Source: Streptomyces albogriseolus (GTDB taxonomy: Bacteria > Actinomycetota > Actinomycetes > Streptomycetales > Streptomycetaceae). Taken from it: 64,000 bases of DNA. The translations under genes were made by a program, and so were the position numbers. Positions 1-6,900 of this stretch are shown piece after piece. Numbering within the stretch: position 1 is the stretch's first letter; each line of letters opens with the position of its first letter. The DNA lies in assembly GCA_014650475.1 (NCBI GenBank), contig BMVA01000006.1:62001-126000 (forward strand), in the 5' to 3' direction. The notes beneath the pieces are model-generated. The model was not told where the DNA came from and did not search any database. It saw only the letters and a program-made list of their open reading frames with translations.

Positions 1-555
1 CTGGACTCGGCGGTGCACGCCATCAACTCGGCGCTCGGCGCCGCCGACCGCCGCCTGGCCCAGTGGCAGAGCGCACTCGACAAGCTCCCCGAGGGCAAGG
101 CAGTCGATCTCGGGACGCTGACCAAGTCGTTCCCGGGTATCGACGACCATGGCGGCATTTTCCGCGCCCACCTCGAACTCGCCACACTGGCCATCGCGTT
201 GAAGCGTCGAGTCGTCGTCCTCCAGGCCGTCGAACACGCCCAGAGCGACCCTGGCAACCTGTTCGAGAACTTCACCCGTGCTCTCAGGCTCGACCAGCAG
301 CGTCTTGACGCACTGGAGTCGAGCATCGCCGGTGTTCTGGTCCGCCTGTCGACGCTGGAACTGGCCCGCCCGAGCGGATTGCGGCCCGTTTTCACGACAG
401 CGGAAGTCGACCGCCTGATGCGCGCGGCTCATCGGATTCGTCGGCTGGGAGACGGCGTTGCGGTAGACAACCGCGCGACGGACTTGGCGATCGAGATTGC
501 CCGCGACGAGGAAGGCACGGTCGTCGTGTTCCCGGCGTTGCCCACATCTGCGTAG
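1..555 (+). CDS. Hypothetical protein, 5' end outside window
   Basis: The reading frame is open from the first base, and a GTG at 13 has no ribosome binding site in view, so the gene most likely begins upstream and only its C-terminal ~184 residues are seen. The visible part is predicted mainly helical, with heptad-like stretches around residues 60-120 (counting from base 1), no membrane segment and no recognisable catalytic motif. It ends in a hydrophobic VVVFPALP strand. I do not recognise the family. The nearest confident gene downstream is on the opposite strand, so nothing in this window tells its function. Confidence 0.6.
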   Translation: MDSAVHAINSALGAADRRLAQWQSALDKLPEGKAVDLGTLTKSFPGIDDHGGIFRAHLELATLAIALKRRVVVLQAVEHAQSDPGNLFENFTRALRLDQQRLDALESSIAGVLVRLSTLELARPSGLRPVFTTAEVDRLMRAAHRIRRLGDGVAVDNRATDLAIEIARDEEGTVVVFPALPTSA

Positions 556-833
556 GCGCGTCGGCCCGTACCGGCCCAAGGGCGCGGCGTGACCCATGGG
601 CCAGGGCAGACCTACCGGGTCCCCGACGCAGGATTTGCCATTCCGAGGCGGCATTGCCTCTCCCTGTACCTGCTCCACCGATGGGCCTCGTTGCCGTGAC
701 CGGCTCCGCTCCCACACCGCCTCCCGTTGTCCGGATGCCAGCCCTACAGCGCACGGCCTGCGGGACCGGTCTCGACAACGCAGCGGCCGATGCGGCAGGG
801 TGCCTGCCAGGCGTGGCGGCGCGTAACCGAGTC

Positions 834-1058
834 ATGTGCGCTCCACAGCGGCGGCAAGGACACTTCACCCACTTCACCCATGCCCTCGGCGCCGCGTATC
901 TGGCCCCTACGGCTGCCGAACTGGACGACAGCTGCAAAAGCGTGGGCGAGGCCCTCCAGGAGATCGAGATGCGCCTGCGGACCTACAAGGCCGAGGGCGC
1001 AGAGGCGGAGGCCGCCCACCAGAAGGTGACGCGTCTCTGCGCCGGCTTGGACGACTGA
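834..1058 (+). CDS. Short ORF or gene remnant, unknown
   Basis: The stretch 556-1083 has no convincing full gene. Within it, the last ~50 codons of a forward frame (about 905-1058) look protein-like: a helical segment rich in Glu and Ala with LDDSCKSVGEALQEIEMRL-type periodicity. The upstream part of the frame is Pro/Arg-rich and looks non-coding, and no ribosome binding site precedes the ATG at 834. This could be a small helical protein with a misjudged start, or the 3' remnant of a decayed gene. The bases 556-833 show nothing I can name. Confidence 0.25.
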   Translation: MCAPQRRQGHFTHFTHALGAAYLAPTAAELDDSCKSVGEALQEIEMRLRTYKAEGAEAEAAHQKVTRLCAGLDD

Positions 1059-1083
1059 GGCTCGCAGACACCGGCGCTCGCGT

Positions 1084-2148
1084 TCAGACGGTCACGGCCT
1101 TGACCAGGTCCACCGCCCCGTCGTCCCGCGCGCCGGGCAGCACGGCGTAACCCTGCCGTCGGTAGAGGGCGAGGTTGCGGTGGCTGGCGGCGCCGGTGGT
1201 CAGGAGGGCGCGGTGGCAGCCTTCGGCGGCCGACTCGGCGAGGCCCAGCAGCCACCGCCCCACGCCGAGGCCGCGCAGGTCGGGGGCGACGCCGAGACGC
1301 CCGATGTGCAGGTCGTCGCCGTCCCGGCGGGTGCGGACCATGCCGAGCAGCCGCCCGTCGCGCCACAGCCCCGTGGCGTCCCACTCCGCCAGCCAGGCGC
1401 GCACGTCGTCCGGGCTCTCGTGGAGCGCGGGGATGTCGAGGGTGTCGTTGACCAGCGCCTCCTCCAGCCAGCAGCAGCGCTGCAGCACGGTCACCTCGGC
1501 CGCGTCGTCCGGACCGAGACGCCGGACGTAGGAACCGGGGAGCGGGCCCGGCAGGGCGTCGGCGTGTTCGCGCTCGCGCATCGGGCTCAGGGCGTGGGCG
1601 ACCCGGACCAGCTCCGCCAGCAGTCCTTCGGCCGCCTCGGCGTGGCGCGGCTCGGGGGCGAACCGGTCGTCCCTCATCGCGTCGGTGATCCGTATCGCGA
1701 CGGTCGAGCCCAGCGGGACCAGGCGCAGGGTGGTCACCACCTGCTTGGCGTGCTGGACCGCGCGGGTGCCGGCGGAGGTGTGGCCGTAGCTGACGAAGCC
1801 GGCCGGCTTCCAGGCCCACTCCGGGCCGAGGTAGTCGAGGGCGTTCTTCAGGGTGGCCGGCATGCCGTAGTTGTACTCCGGCGTGACGAAGACGAACCCG
1901 TCCGCCTCGGCGACGATCCGGCTCCACCGGCGGGTGTGCTCGTGCTGGTGCACACCGGTCGACGGGTGCTCCTCCTCGTCGAGGAAGGGCAGGTTCACGT
2001 CGCCGATGGCCATCGGCACGAGGTCCACGTCGAGTTCCTTGGCGACCGGGGCGAGGGTGTCGGTCAGCCATCCGCCGACGGCGGGGCCGAGCGCGCCGGG
2101 CCGGGTGCTGCACGTCAGGACGAGGATGCGGAGCCGTTTCGTTGTCAT
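1084..2148 (-). CDS. NADPH-dependent FMN reductase fused to GNAT acetyltransferase
   Basis: This 354-residue protein joins two domains. Residues ~1-185 are a flavodoxin-like NADPH-dependent FMN reductase (family PF03358), with the TCSTRPG phosphate-binding loop near residue 12 and the signature EYNYGMPATLKNALDYL that contacts flavin. Residues ~205-354 are a GNAT N-acetyltransferase, with the acetyl-CoA motif R292-GLGVG. Family members are usually separate proteins of ~185 and ~150 residues, so the fusion is unusual. The gene is divergent from a MarR regulator 30 bp away, which suggests redox- or quinone-responsive control. It appears leaderless: ATG at 2148 lies 7 nt after a TAATTT -10 box. 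The acetyl acceptor cannot be inferred. Confidence 0.85.
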   Translation of the reverse strand: MTTKRLRILVLTCSTRPGALGPAVGGWLTDTLAPVAKELDVDLVPMAIGDVNLPFLDEEEHPSTGVHQHEHTRRWSRIVAEADGFVFVTPEYNYGMPATLKNALDYLGPEWAWKPAGFVSYGHTSAGTRAVQHAKQVVTTLRLVPLGSTVAIRITDAMRDDRFAPEPRHAEAAEGLLAELVRVAHALSPMREREHADALPGPLPGSYVRRLGPDDAAEVTVLQRCCWLEEALVNDTLDIPALHESPDDVRAWLAEWDATGLWRDGRLLGMVRTRRDGDDLHIGRLGVAPDLRGLGVGRWLLGLAESAAEGCHRALLTTGAASHRNLALYRRQGYAVLPGARDDGAVDLVKAVTV

Positions 2149-2172
2149 GGAAACGAAATTAGCCGCTAGATT
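2142..2172 (+). promoter_or_regulatory. Promoter of marR-type gene (leaderless)
   Basis: TTGTCA at 2142-2147 and TAGATT at 2167-2172 are separated by 19 bp. TAGATT ends exactly six bases before the ATG at 2179, which places the predicted transcription start on the A of the start codon. No Shine-Dalgarno sequence is present, as expected for a leaderless actinobacterial mRNA. Confidence 0.6.
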
Positions 2173-2180
2173 GGTTCCAT
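2147..2180. promoter_or_regulatory. Imperfect palindrome, probable MarR operator
   Basis: ATGGAAACGAA at 2147-2157 and ATTGGTTCCAT at 2170-2180 form an imperfect inverted repeat (8 of 11 positions) that covers both start codons and both -10 boxes. MarR-family proteins typically bind such sites between divergent genes. Assignment to the neighbouring MarR protein is inference. Confidence 0.45.
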
Positions 2181-2185
2181 GTCAA
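2156..2185 (-). promoter_or_regulatory. Promoter of FMN reductase-GNAT gene (leaderless)
   Basis: On the minus strand a consensus TTGACA (2185-2180) and TAATTT (2161-2156) are 18 bp apart. Seven bases after the -10 box comes the ATG at 2148, so the transcript is probably leaderless. The -35 box overlaps the start codon of the MarR gene. Confidence 0.65.
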
Positions 2186-2643
2186 CGAACAGGAAAGAAG
2201 ACGAGGTCCGCTGGCTCACGGCCGAGGAGGAGCAGGCCTGGCGGGCCTTCCGCCGCATGGTGATCGCGGTGCAGACCCGGACGGTGCAGGACCTCGCCGC
2301 CCACGGTCTGTCCGAGCCGGACTACGAAGTGCTCAGCACCTTGTCCGAACGTCCCGAAGGGACCAGCACGCTGCACGAGCAGGCCGCGAAGATGGGCTGG
2401 TCGAGGAGCCGCCTGTCCCGGCACGCGACCCGAATGGAGGCACGCGACCTCATCCGCCGCGCACCTGACCCGGCGGACGGCAGGGGCTGTCTGCTGGTCC
2501 TGACCGAGACGGGGTGGGACACGCTGCGCCAGGCCGCACCGACCCATCTCGACTCCGTACGGCGGCACTTCGTCGACCGGCTCGAGCCGGAGGAGCTGGC
2601 GGCGCTGGGACGCATCGCGGAGAAGATCGCCGACGAGCAGTAG
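2179..2643 (+). CDS. MarR family transcriptional regulator
   Basis: The 154-residue protein has the size and layout of a MarR dimer: a first helix, the winged helix-turn-helix at about residues 45-105 (LSEPDYEVLSTLSE, then a recognition helix near WSRSRLSRHATRME and a wing ending DGRGCLLVLTETG), and a C-terminal dimerisation helix. MarR proteins usually repress a divergent gene until a phenolic or oxidising ligand binds. Here the divergent target is the FMN reductase-GNAT gene, and the intergenic region holds an imperfect palindrome. ATG 2179 is chosen because the TAGATT -10 box sits at the leaderless distance. The ligand is unknown. Confidence 0.9.
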   Translation: MSTNRKEDEVRWLTAEEEQAWRAFRRMVIAVQTRTVQDLAAHGLSEPDYEVLSTLSERPEGTSTLHEQAAKMGWSRSRLSRHATRMEARDLIRRAPDPADGRGCLLVLTETGWDTLRQAAPTHLDSVRRHFVDRLEPEELAALGRIAEKIADEQ

Positions 2644-2755
2644 GGGGCGGGCACGGCCAGGCGGTATGTCGTGGACGCATCAACTACGGCATCCTGGTCG
2701 CCGTCCGTGTCCGTCGACATCGCCGTGCGACGCAGATCGCAGTTCGGAGACAGCC

Positions 2756-3571
2756 GTGAGATCGATACGCCTCGCCCTGATCGGCCTCATTGCCCTGGTC
2801 GGCAGCCTGCTCGTGGCGGCACCCGCCCAGGCGGCGCCCGTGTTCAAGGCGCCCTTCGCCTGCGGCCAGAAGTGGACGTACAGCCACCACTCGGCCGAGG
2901 TCCGGCAGGCGCTCGACTTCGTCCGCAGCGACGGCGGCGCCACCAGCGGCGCGCCCGTGCTCGCCTCGGCGGCCGGGACCGCCACCCGGCACTACGAGGC
3001 CAACGGCGCCGGCAACTACATCGTGATCGACCACGGCAGCGGCTGGAAGACCTACTACTTCCATCTGAACGCCTTCTCCGTCGTCAGTGGCGCCTACGTC
3101 GGCCAGGGACAGCAGATCGGGACGACGGGCAGCACCGGAAACAGCTCCGGCGCCCACATCCACTACGAACAGCTCCTCAACGGCGTCGGCCAGCGGATCA
3201 CCATCAACGGAACCGCCCTCCCCTACCCCGGCTCGTACGGCAGTTACCACCTGACCAGCGACAACGGCTGTGGTGGGGGCGGCCGTTACTGGGTGGACAC
3301 CTTCGCCGACGCGACGGGCTACGCCCAGCCGAACACCAACGACGCGCAGGGCGTCCTCAAGGCCGGCACCAACTACGTGTACTGCAAGGTGTGGGGCCAG
3401 GAGATCCGCGGCGCCAACGGCACCTACAACCACTGGTGGCTGAAGACGGACCTCGACGTCACCTACGCGGGCAAGAACGGGCGCGGGGCGTACGTGTCGG
3501 CGTACTACTTGTCGCGATGGGGGAACGACGAGGCGCGGGACAACGGCGGGGCGGTCATCCCGGACTGCTGA
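2756..3571 (+). CDS. Secreted M23 family metallopeptidase
   Basis: This is a probable cell-wall endopeptidase that cuts peptide bridges in peptidoglycan outside the cell. Residues 1-26 form a Sec signal ending AQA. A LytM-type M23 domain follows, with zinc ligands in the H45...D54 region and the HxH pair H134/H136 (HIHYEQ). The C-terminal ~95 residues (from YWVDTFADA) look like an SH3-like wall-binding module. The GTG at 2756 is chosen because GGAGA lies five bases upstream and the signal peptide starts cleanly there. An upstream ATG in frame (2666) would add a non-signal-like leader. A hairpin follows the gene. Confidence 0.88.
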   Translation: MRSIRLALIGLIALVGSLLVAAPAQAAPVFKAPFACGQKWTYSHHSAEVRQALDFVRSDGGATSGAPVLASAAGTATRHYEANGAGNYIVIDHGSGWKTYYFHLNAFSVVSGAYVGQGQQIGTTGSTGNSSGAHIHYEQLLNGVGQRITINGTALPYPGSYGSYHLTSDNGCGGGGRYWVDTFADATGYAQPNTNDAQGVLKAGTNYVYCKVWGQEIRGANGTYNHWWLKTDLDVTYAGKNGRGAYVSAYYLSRWGNDEARDNGGAVIPDC

Positions 3572-3666
3572 CTCCCGCTCCTCGGCGCGGTCGGCGCCTG
3601 GCAGTCGTGGCAGCGGGTTCCGGCGTTCAGGGCGCTGCGCCGGGGCGACGCGGTCCCGGAACCCGT

Positions 3667-3694
3667 CCGCCCGGATCCGCCCGGATCCGGGCGG
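3667..3694 (+). terminator. Inverted repeat, probable terminator
   Basis: CCGCCCGGATCCG at 3667-3679 is repeated inverted at 3682-3694. The GGATCC cores give a hairpin of about 11 bp with a short loop. It lies between the M23 peptidase and the methyltransferase gene on the same strand. There is no U-tract, which is common in this genus. Confidence 0.5.
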
Positions 3695-3744
3695 AATCAC
3701 AGAACACCCGCGGGGAGGCTGCCTCACGGGAGAAAATGGCCGGC

Positions 3745-4566
3745 ATGACGGTTGAAGGCCCCTCCATCGACTGCACCAAGCCGAGCATCGCCCGCGTCTA
3801 CGACTACCTGCTCGGCGGCAAGGACAACTACGCGGTGGACCGGGAGGTCGGCGACGTCTTCCTCCGCGACCTGCCCGGCTCGGTGGCCATCGCCTTCGCC
3901 AACCGCGCCGCCCTGACACGGGCGATCAAGGAGATCGTGACGACCACCGCCATACGGCAGTTCATCGACCTGGGAAGCGGTCTGCCGACCGCGGACAACG
4001 TCCACCAGGTCGCGCAGCGGCACGCCCCGGAGTCCCGGATCGTGTACGTCGACAACGACCCCCAGGTGCTGGTCCACGGCTGCGCGCTACTGGAGCAGAA
4101 CGACCGGACCCGGGTCGTCCGGGCCGACGTACGCGACCCCGAAGACGTCCGCACCCACCCGGACACCCGGGAACTGATCGACTTCGATCGCCCCGTCGCC
4201 GTCATCCTCAGCGCCGTCCTCCACCATGTCAACGACGAGGAGGACCCGGCCGGGATCGTCCGCTACTGGCGCGACCACGTGCCGTCCGGGAGTCACTTCT
4301 TCGTCAGCCACTTCCGTTCCGGCCACAACCCGGAGACCGCGGAGGCGGAGCGGGTCCTTCAGCAGACCTTCGGCCGCGGCCGGTGGCGCACCGACGAGGA
4401 GATCGCCTCCCTGCTGGACGGCCTGGAGATCCTCGACCCCGGGATCGTTCCCGCGCCCCTGTGGCGTCCCGACACGACCGGCAACCGTTGGAGCGCCGAC
4501 GGCGCGCAGCCGGAGCTCAGTGTCTGGCAGCACCTCATCGTCGCCGGGCTGGCCCGCAAGGCGTAG
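3745..4566 (+). CDS. SAM-dependent methyltransferase (PF04672/DUF574 type)
   Basis: The 273-residue protein matches the Streptomyces-expanded DUF574 methyltransferase family. It opens with the family signature ARVYDYLLGGKDNYAVDRE (residues 16-34), has the SAM-binding motif FIDLGSGLPT at 73-82, an acidic YVDNDP motif at the end of the next strand, and a DXXXPVAVILSAVLHHV motif IV region. Substrates of this family are unknown. The ATG at 3745 is preferred over 3736 because GGGAGAA ends about ten bases before it and only two before the other. No operon partner is evident. Confidence 0.85.
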   Translation: MTVEGPSIDCTKPSIARVYDYLLGGKDNYAVDREVGDVFLRDLPGSVAIAFANRAALTRAIKEIVTTTAIRQFIDLGSGLPTADNVHQVAQRHAPESRIVYVDNDPQVLVHGCALLEQNDRTRVVRADVRDPEDVRTHPDTRELIDFDRPVAVILSAVLHHVNDEEDPAGIVRYWRDHVPSGSHFFVSHFRSGHNPETAEAERVLQQTFGRGRWRTDEEIASLLDGLEILDPGIVPAPLWRPDTTGNRWSADGAQPELSVWQHLIVAGLARKA

Positions 4567-4943
4567 TGGCGCCGGCGAGCGGCGACCCGAGCGCCTGGCG
4601 CCGGGCGGCCGGCGACCGGACGCGCTACCGGCCCACCCTGCTGGACGACGGCGTCACGCTGCCTCGCACCACGATCCATCAGGGCGACCGACCGACAGCC
4701 CAGGCCCCCCAGCCGCCCAAGTACACGCGCCCACAACCCGGTTCGGACGCGTCTCCGTCGTCGTGACGGACCTCGCGCGCGCTCACCGAGAGGGACGGGT
4801 TGTCACCCGAAAGCGTCACCCTGTGCCATGTCCCCTCCCCTTCACTTCTGTGCCGCATACCGTGGGCCCTCGCCCGGACTCCGCTCGGCAGAACAGGGGA
4901 GCGGCGGTGGTACGCAGGTCACGGGAGACGGAGGAAGAACGGG
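4567..4943 (+). other. Intergenic, no gene seen
   Basis: This 377-bp gap between two forward genes contains only Pro/Arg-rich frames. A GAGGAA ribosome binding site at 4931-4936 serves the next gene. I see no clear promoter or strong hairpin. Confidence 0.4.
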
Positions 4944-6503
4944 ATGACACAGGCCGCCACAGGGAGCGAGCCGGACGAACGGGTGCCGGGGCGCCGGTGG
5001 ACCGTGCGCCTGGACCCCGTCGGCCGAGGCAGCGCGGAGGTGCGCGTCTCGTGCAGCCGACCCGCCTGCGCCGAGCGGCGTCTGCCCTCCGCGGCGGCAG
5101 GCCGTACGGCCGCCTTCGCCCACCTGACGGCGCACCTGCGCGCCACCCCCGCCCCCCGAGCCGACACCTACTGCGCCTGCCGGGCCGACGGCTGCCGCGC
5201 CCACCTCCCCGACACCGGCAGGCATGCGCGCACTGAACAACCTTGGCGGTGCGGCGGTCCTGTCGTCCTGGCCGTGATCACCGACCGGGCAGGACGCTGG
5301 TGGCAGGCCCTGGAGTGTTGTTCACGGTGTGCCGCCGCCACTCCCGGGGCCCGGACCGCGGCCGCCTCCTCTCCGTCCGCACCCCGGACCGCCGGCCGCC
5401 CGACCCCCGCTGTGGCGGGCCCCGGCGCGGGCACGCCACAGTTCTCCGACCAGCAGGTCACCACCCCGACGGGAGGTCCGGCGCCCCTCCCCGTACCCGC
5501 GCCCCGCCCCCGACCCGCGCGGCGCCGACCGCCGGAGGCGAGGGTCGGCCGGCATGTCATTCCGCGCGACCTGCGGCCCGTGTCCCTGCGGGACGAACTC
5601 ACCGAACTCGGTGACCTCTTCCGCGCCTACCAGAAGCGCCCGGAACCCGACCTGGCGCTGCTGGCCGATCTCCAGGAACGCAAGGCCCGCGCCTTCCTCA
5701 CCTGGTCCGACGTCAGTTGCGACGTCACCCTGCGGCTGGAGGCCAAGCGCGCCGAGCAGGCCGCCGCCGTCATCCGGCGCCAGCACCAGCACCGCACCGG
5801 CTGCGTCCCGGACGGCGAGGAACCGGGCGTGGCGCGCCTGCTGACCGGGCCGGCGCAGTGGGAGTACGTGCGCTCCGTCCTCGCGCACGTGGCCGGCCAC
5901 ACGCCGCTGCCCGGAGCGGAAGCACGGCTGCTGGTGCTGATGCTGACCCTGCGCACCGCGCACTCGGGCACCGGCAACCTCGTCGGCCAGGACGTCAACG
6001 CGCTGGGCCTGACCGACCCGGAGGACCTGGTCGAGCAGCTGACCGGCTGCGGCTGGCTGTCCCTCCCCGGCACCGTCGGCGACCTGCTGGCCTCCCGGCC
6101 GGAGAACCCCACCCCGATCACCGTCCCCTCCCTGGTGCCCGGCAAGGACGGGACGGGCCCGTTCACGTTCGGCAGGAAGACACGGCCCAAGCTTTCCGGC
6201 TGGGCTCAGAGAGTCGTCTCGGACAAGAAGCTCCGCAAGGCCAAGGCGCCCGCCGGCGCCCGACTGCTCGCCGTGACGCTGGCCACGTGGACGGACGATG
6301 TGGGGCGCCTCGGACCCGGCGGCCGGGGCGTCACCCTGGATGCTCTCACCACCCGGGTCCCGGTCGACGCCGACGAACTGCGGGACCTGATCGACCGGCT
6401 GACCGCAGCGGACTGGCTCACCGACGCCGCCCTCACCGACACCCACCTCACCGGCCGGCTGACCGAACGCGTCCTCCCTCTCACCTGTCCCCTGCCGGAT
6501 TGA
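4944..6503 (+). CDS. Hypothetical protein with Cys-rich N-terminus
   Basis: I do not recognise this 519-residue protein. Residues ~25-130 carry clustered cysteines (CSRPACAERR, YCACRADGCRAH, LECCSRCAA) that could bind zinc. Next comes a Pro/Ala-rich linker (~130-205), then a helical domain (~210-430) containing a strongly charged PKRPEPDLALLADLQERKAR-type helix. The C-terminal ~90 residues resemble a winged helix (VTLDALTTRVPVDADELRDL). The ATG at 4944 is chosen because GAGGAA lies seven bases upstream. The layout (metal-binding N-terminus, HTH-like C-terminus) would suit a DNA-associated or regulatory protein, but that is inference only. Confidence 0.7.
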   Translation: MTQAATGSEPDERVPGRRWTVRLDPVGRGSAEVRVSCSRPACAERRLPSAAAGRTAAFAHLTAHLRATPAPRADTYCACRADGCRAHLPDTGRHARTEQPWRCGGPVVLAVITDRAGRWWQALECCSRCAAATPGARTAAASSPSAPRTAGRPTPAVAGPGAGTPQFSDQQVTTPTGGPAPLPVPAPRPRPARRRPPEARVGRHVIPRDLRPVSLRDELTELGDLFRAYQKRPEPDLALLADLQERKARAFLTWSDVSCDVTLRLEAKRAEQAAAVIRRQHQHRTGCVPDGEEPGVARLLTGPAQWEYVRSVLAHVAGHTPLPGAEARLLVLMLTLRTAHSGTGNLVGQDVNALGLTDPEDLVEQLTGCGWLSLPGTVGDLLASRPENPTPITVPSLVPGKDGTGPFTFGRKTRPKLSGWAQRVVSDKKLRKAKAPAGARLLAVTLATWTDDVGRLGPGGRGVTLDALTTRVPVDADELRDLIDRLTAADWLTDAALTDTHLTGRLTERVLPLTCPLPD

Positions 6504-6804
6504 ACTCCCGTCCGGCCTCGCCCGCGACCGAACCCGTGGACGGGGCGCGCCGTCGCCCCACCCACGGGTTCACCACCACCCCACGTCGATGGTCCGGGCC
6601 TTCTCTCGTCGGCGTGCTCGGGGAATACCACGCTGACGGTGGTGCGTCGCTCGGAGCAGCGGACGAAGAGGCCGTTTCGGCGGTCAACGCTCGGCCCGGC
6701 TCGGCGAGTCTGCGCGCAGGGGAGCAGGGCGGACCGGGTCGCCCGCGACGCCTCGAAGACCTGACGACTTTCAAGTCCCGTACAGGTCGGTTGTGTTCAA
6801 ACTA
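6504..6804 (+). other. Intergenic, no gene seen
   Basis: This is the non-coding upstream part of the GH81 control region. No hairpin longer than a few base pairs and no protein-like frame was found. Confidence 0.4.
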
Positions 6805-6834
6805 TTGACACGTGAATTACACCGGCTTTACGTT
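6805..6834 (+). promoter_or_regulatory. Promoter of GH81 glucanase gene
   Basis: A consensus TTGACA at 6805-6810 is followed after 18 bp by TACGTT (6829-6834), fitting TANNNT. Transcription would begin near 6841, so the operator at 6854-6867 would lie just downstream of the start, as a roadblock site. Confidence 0.6.
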
Positions 6835-6853
6835 CCGGCCATCTGAGAGCACA

Positions 6854-6867
6854 TGAGAGCGCTCTCA
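6854..6867. promoter_or_regulatory. LacI-family-type operator TGAGAGCGCTCTCA
   Basis: This is a perfect 14-bp palindrome with the central CG typical of LacI-family sites, resembling the CebR box TGGGAGCGCTCCCA of streptomycetes. A further TGAGAGC half-site at 6844-6850 precedes it. A near-identical palindrome lies upstream of the GH55 gene at 37967-37978. The repressor is not encoded in this window. Confidence 0.7.
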
Positions 6868-6900
6868 GAGACTCCCCCCAGTCACAACCTGAGGTGACTC

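Noticed and set aside
2671..3744. N-terminal extension of the methyltransferase frame
   Set aside because: The same frame is open through the M23 gene by chance. The family signature and the AGGGAGAA-type site place the start at 3745.
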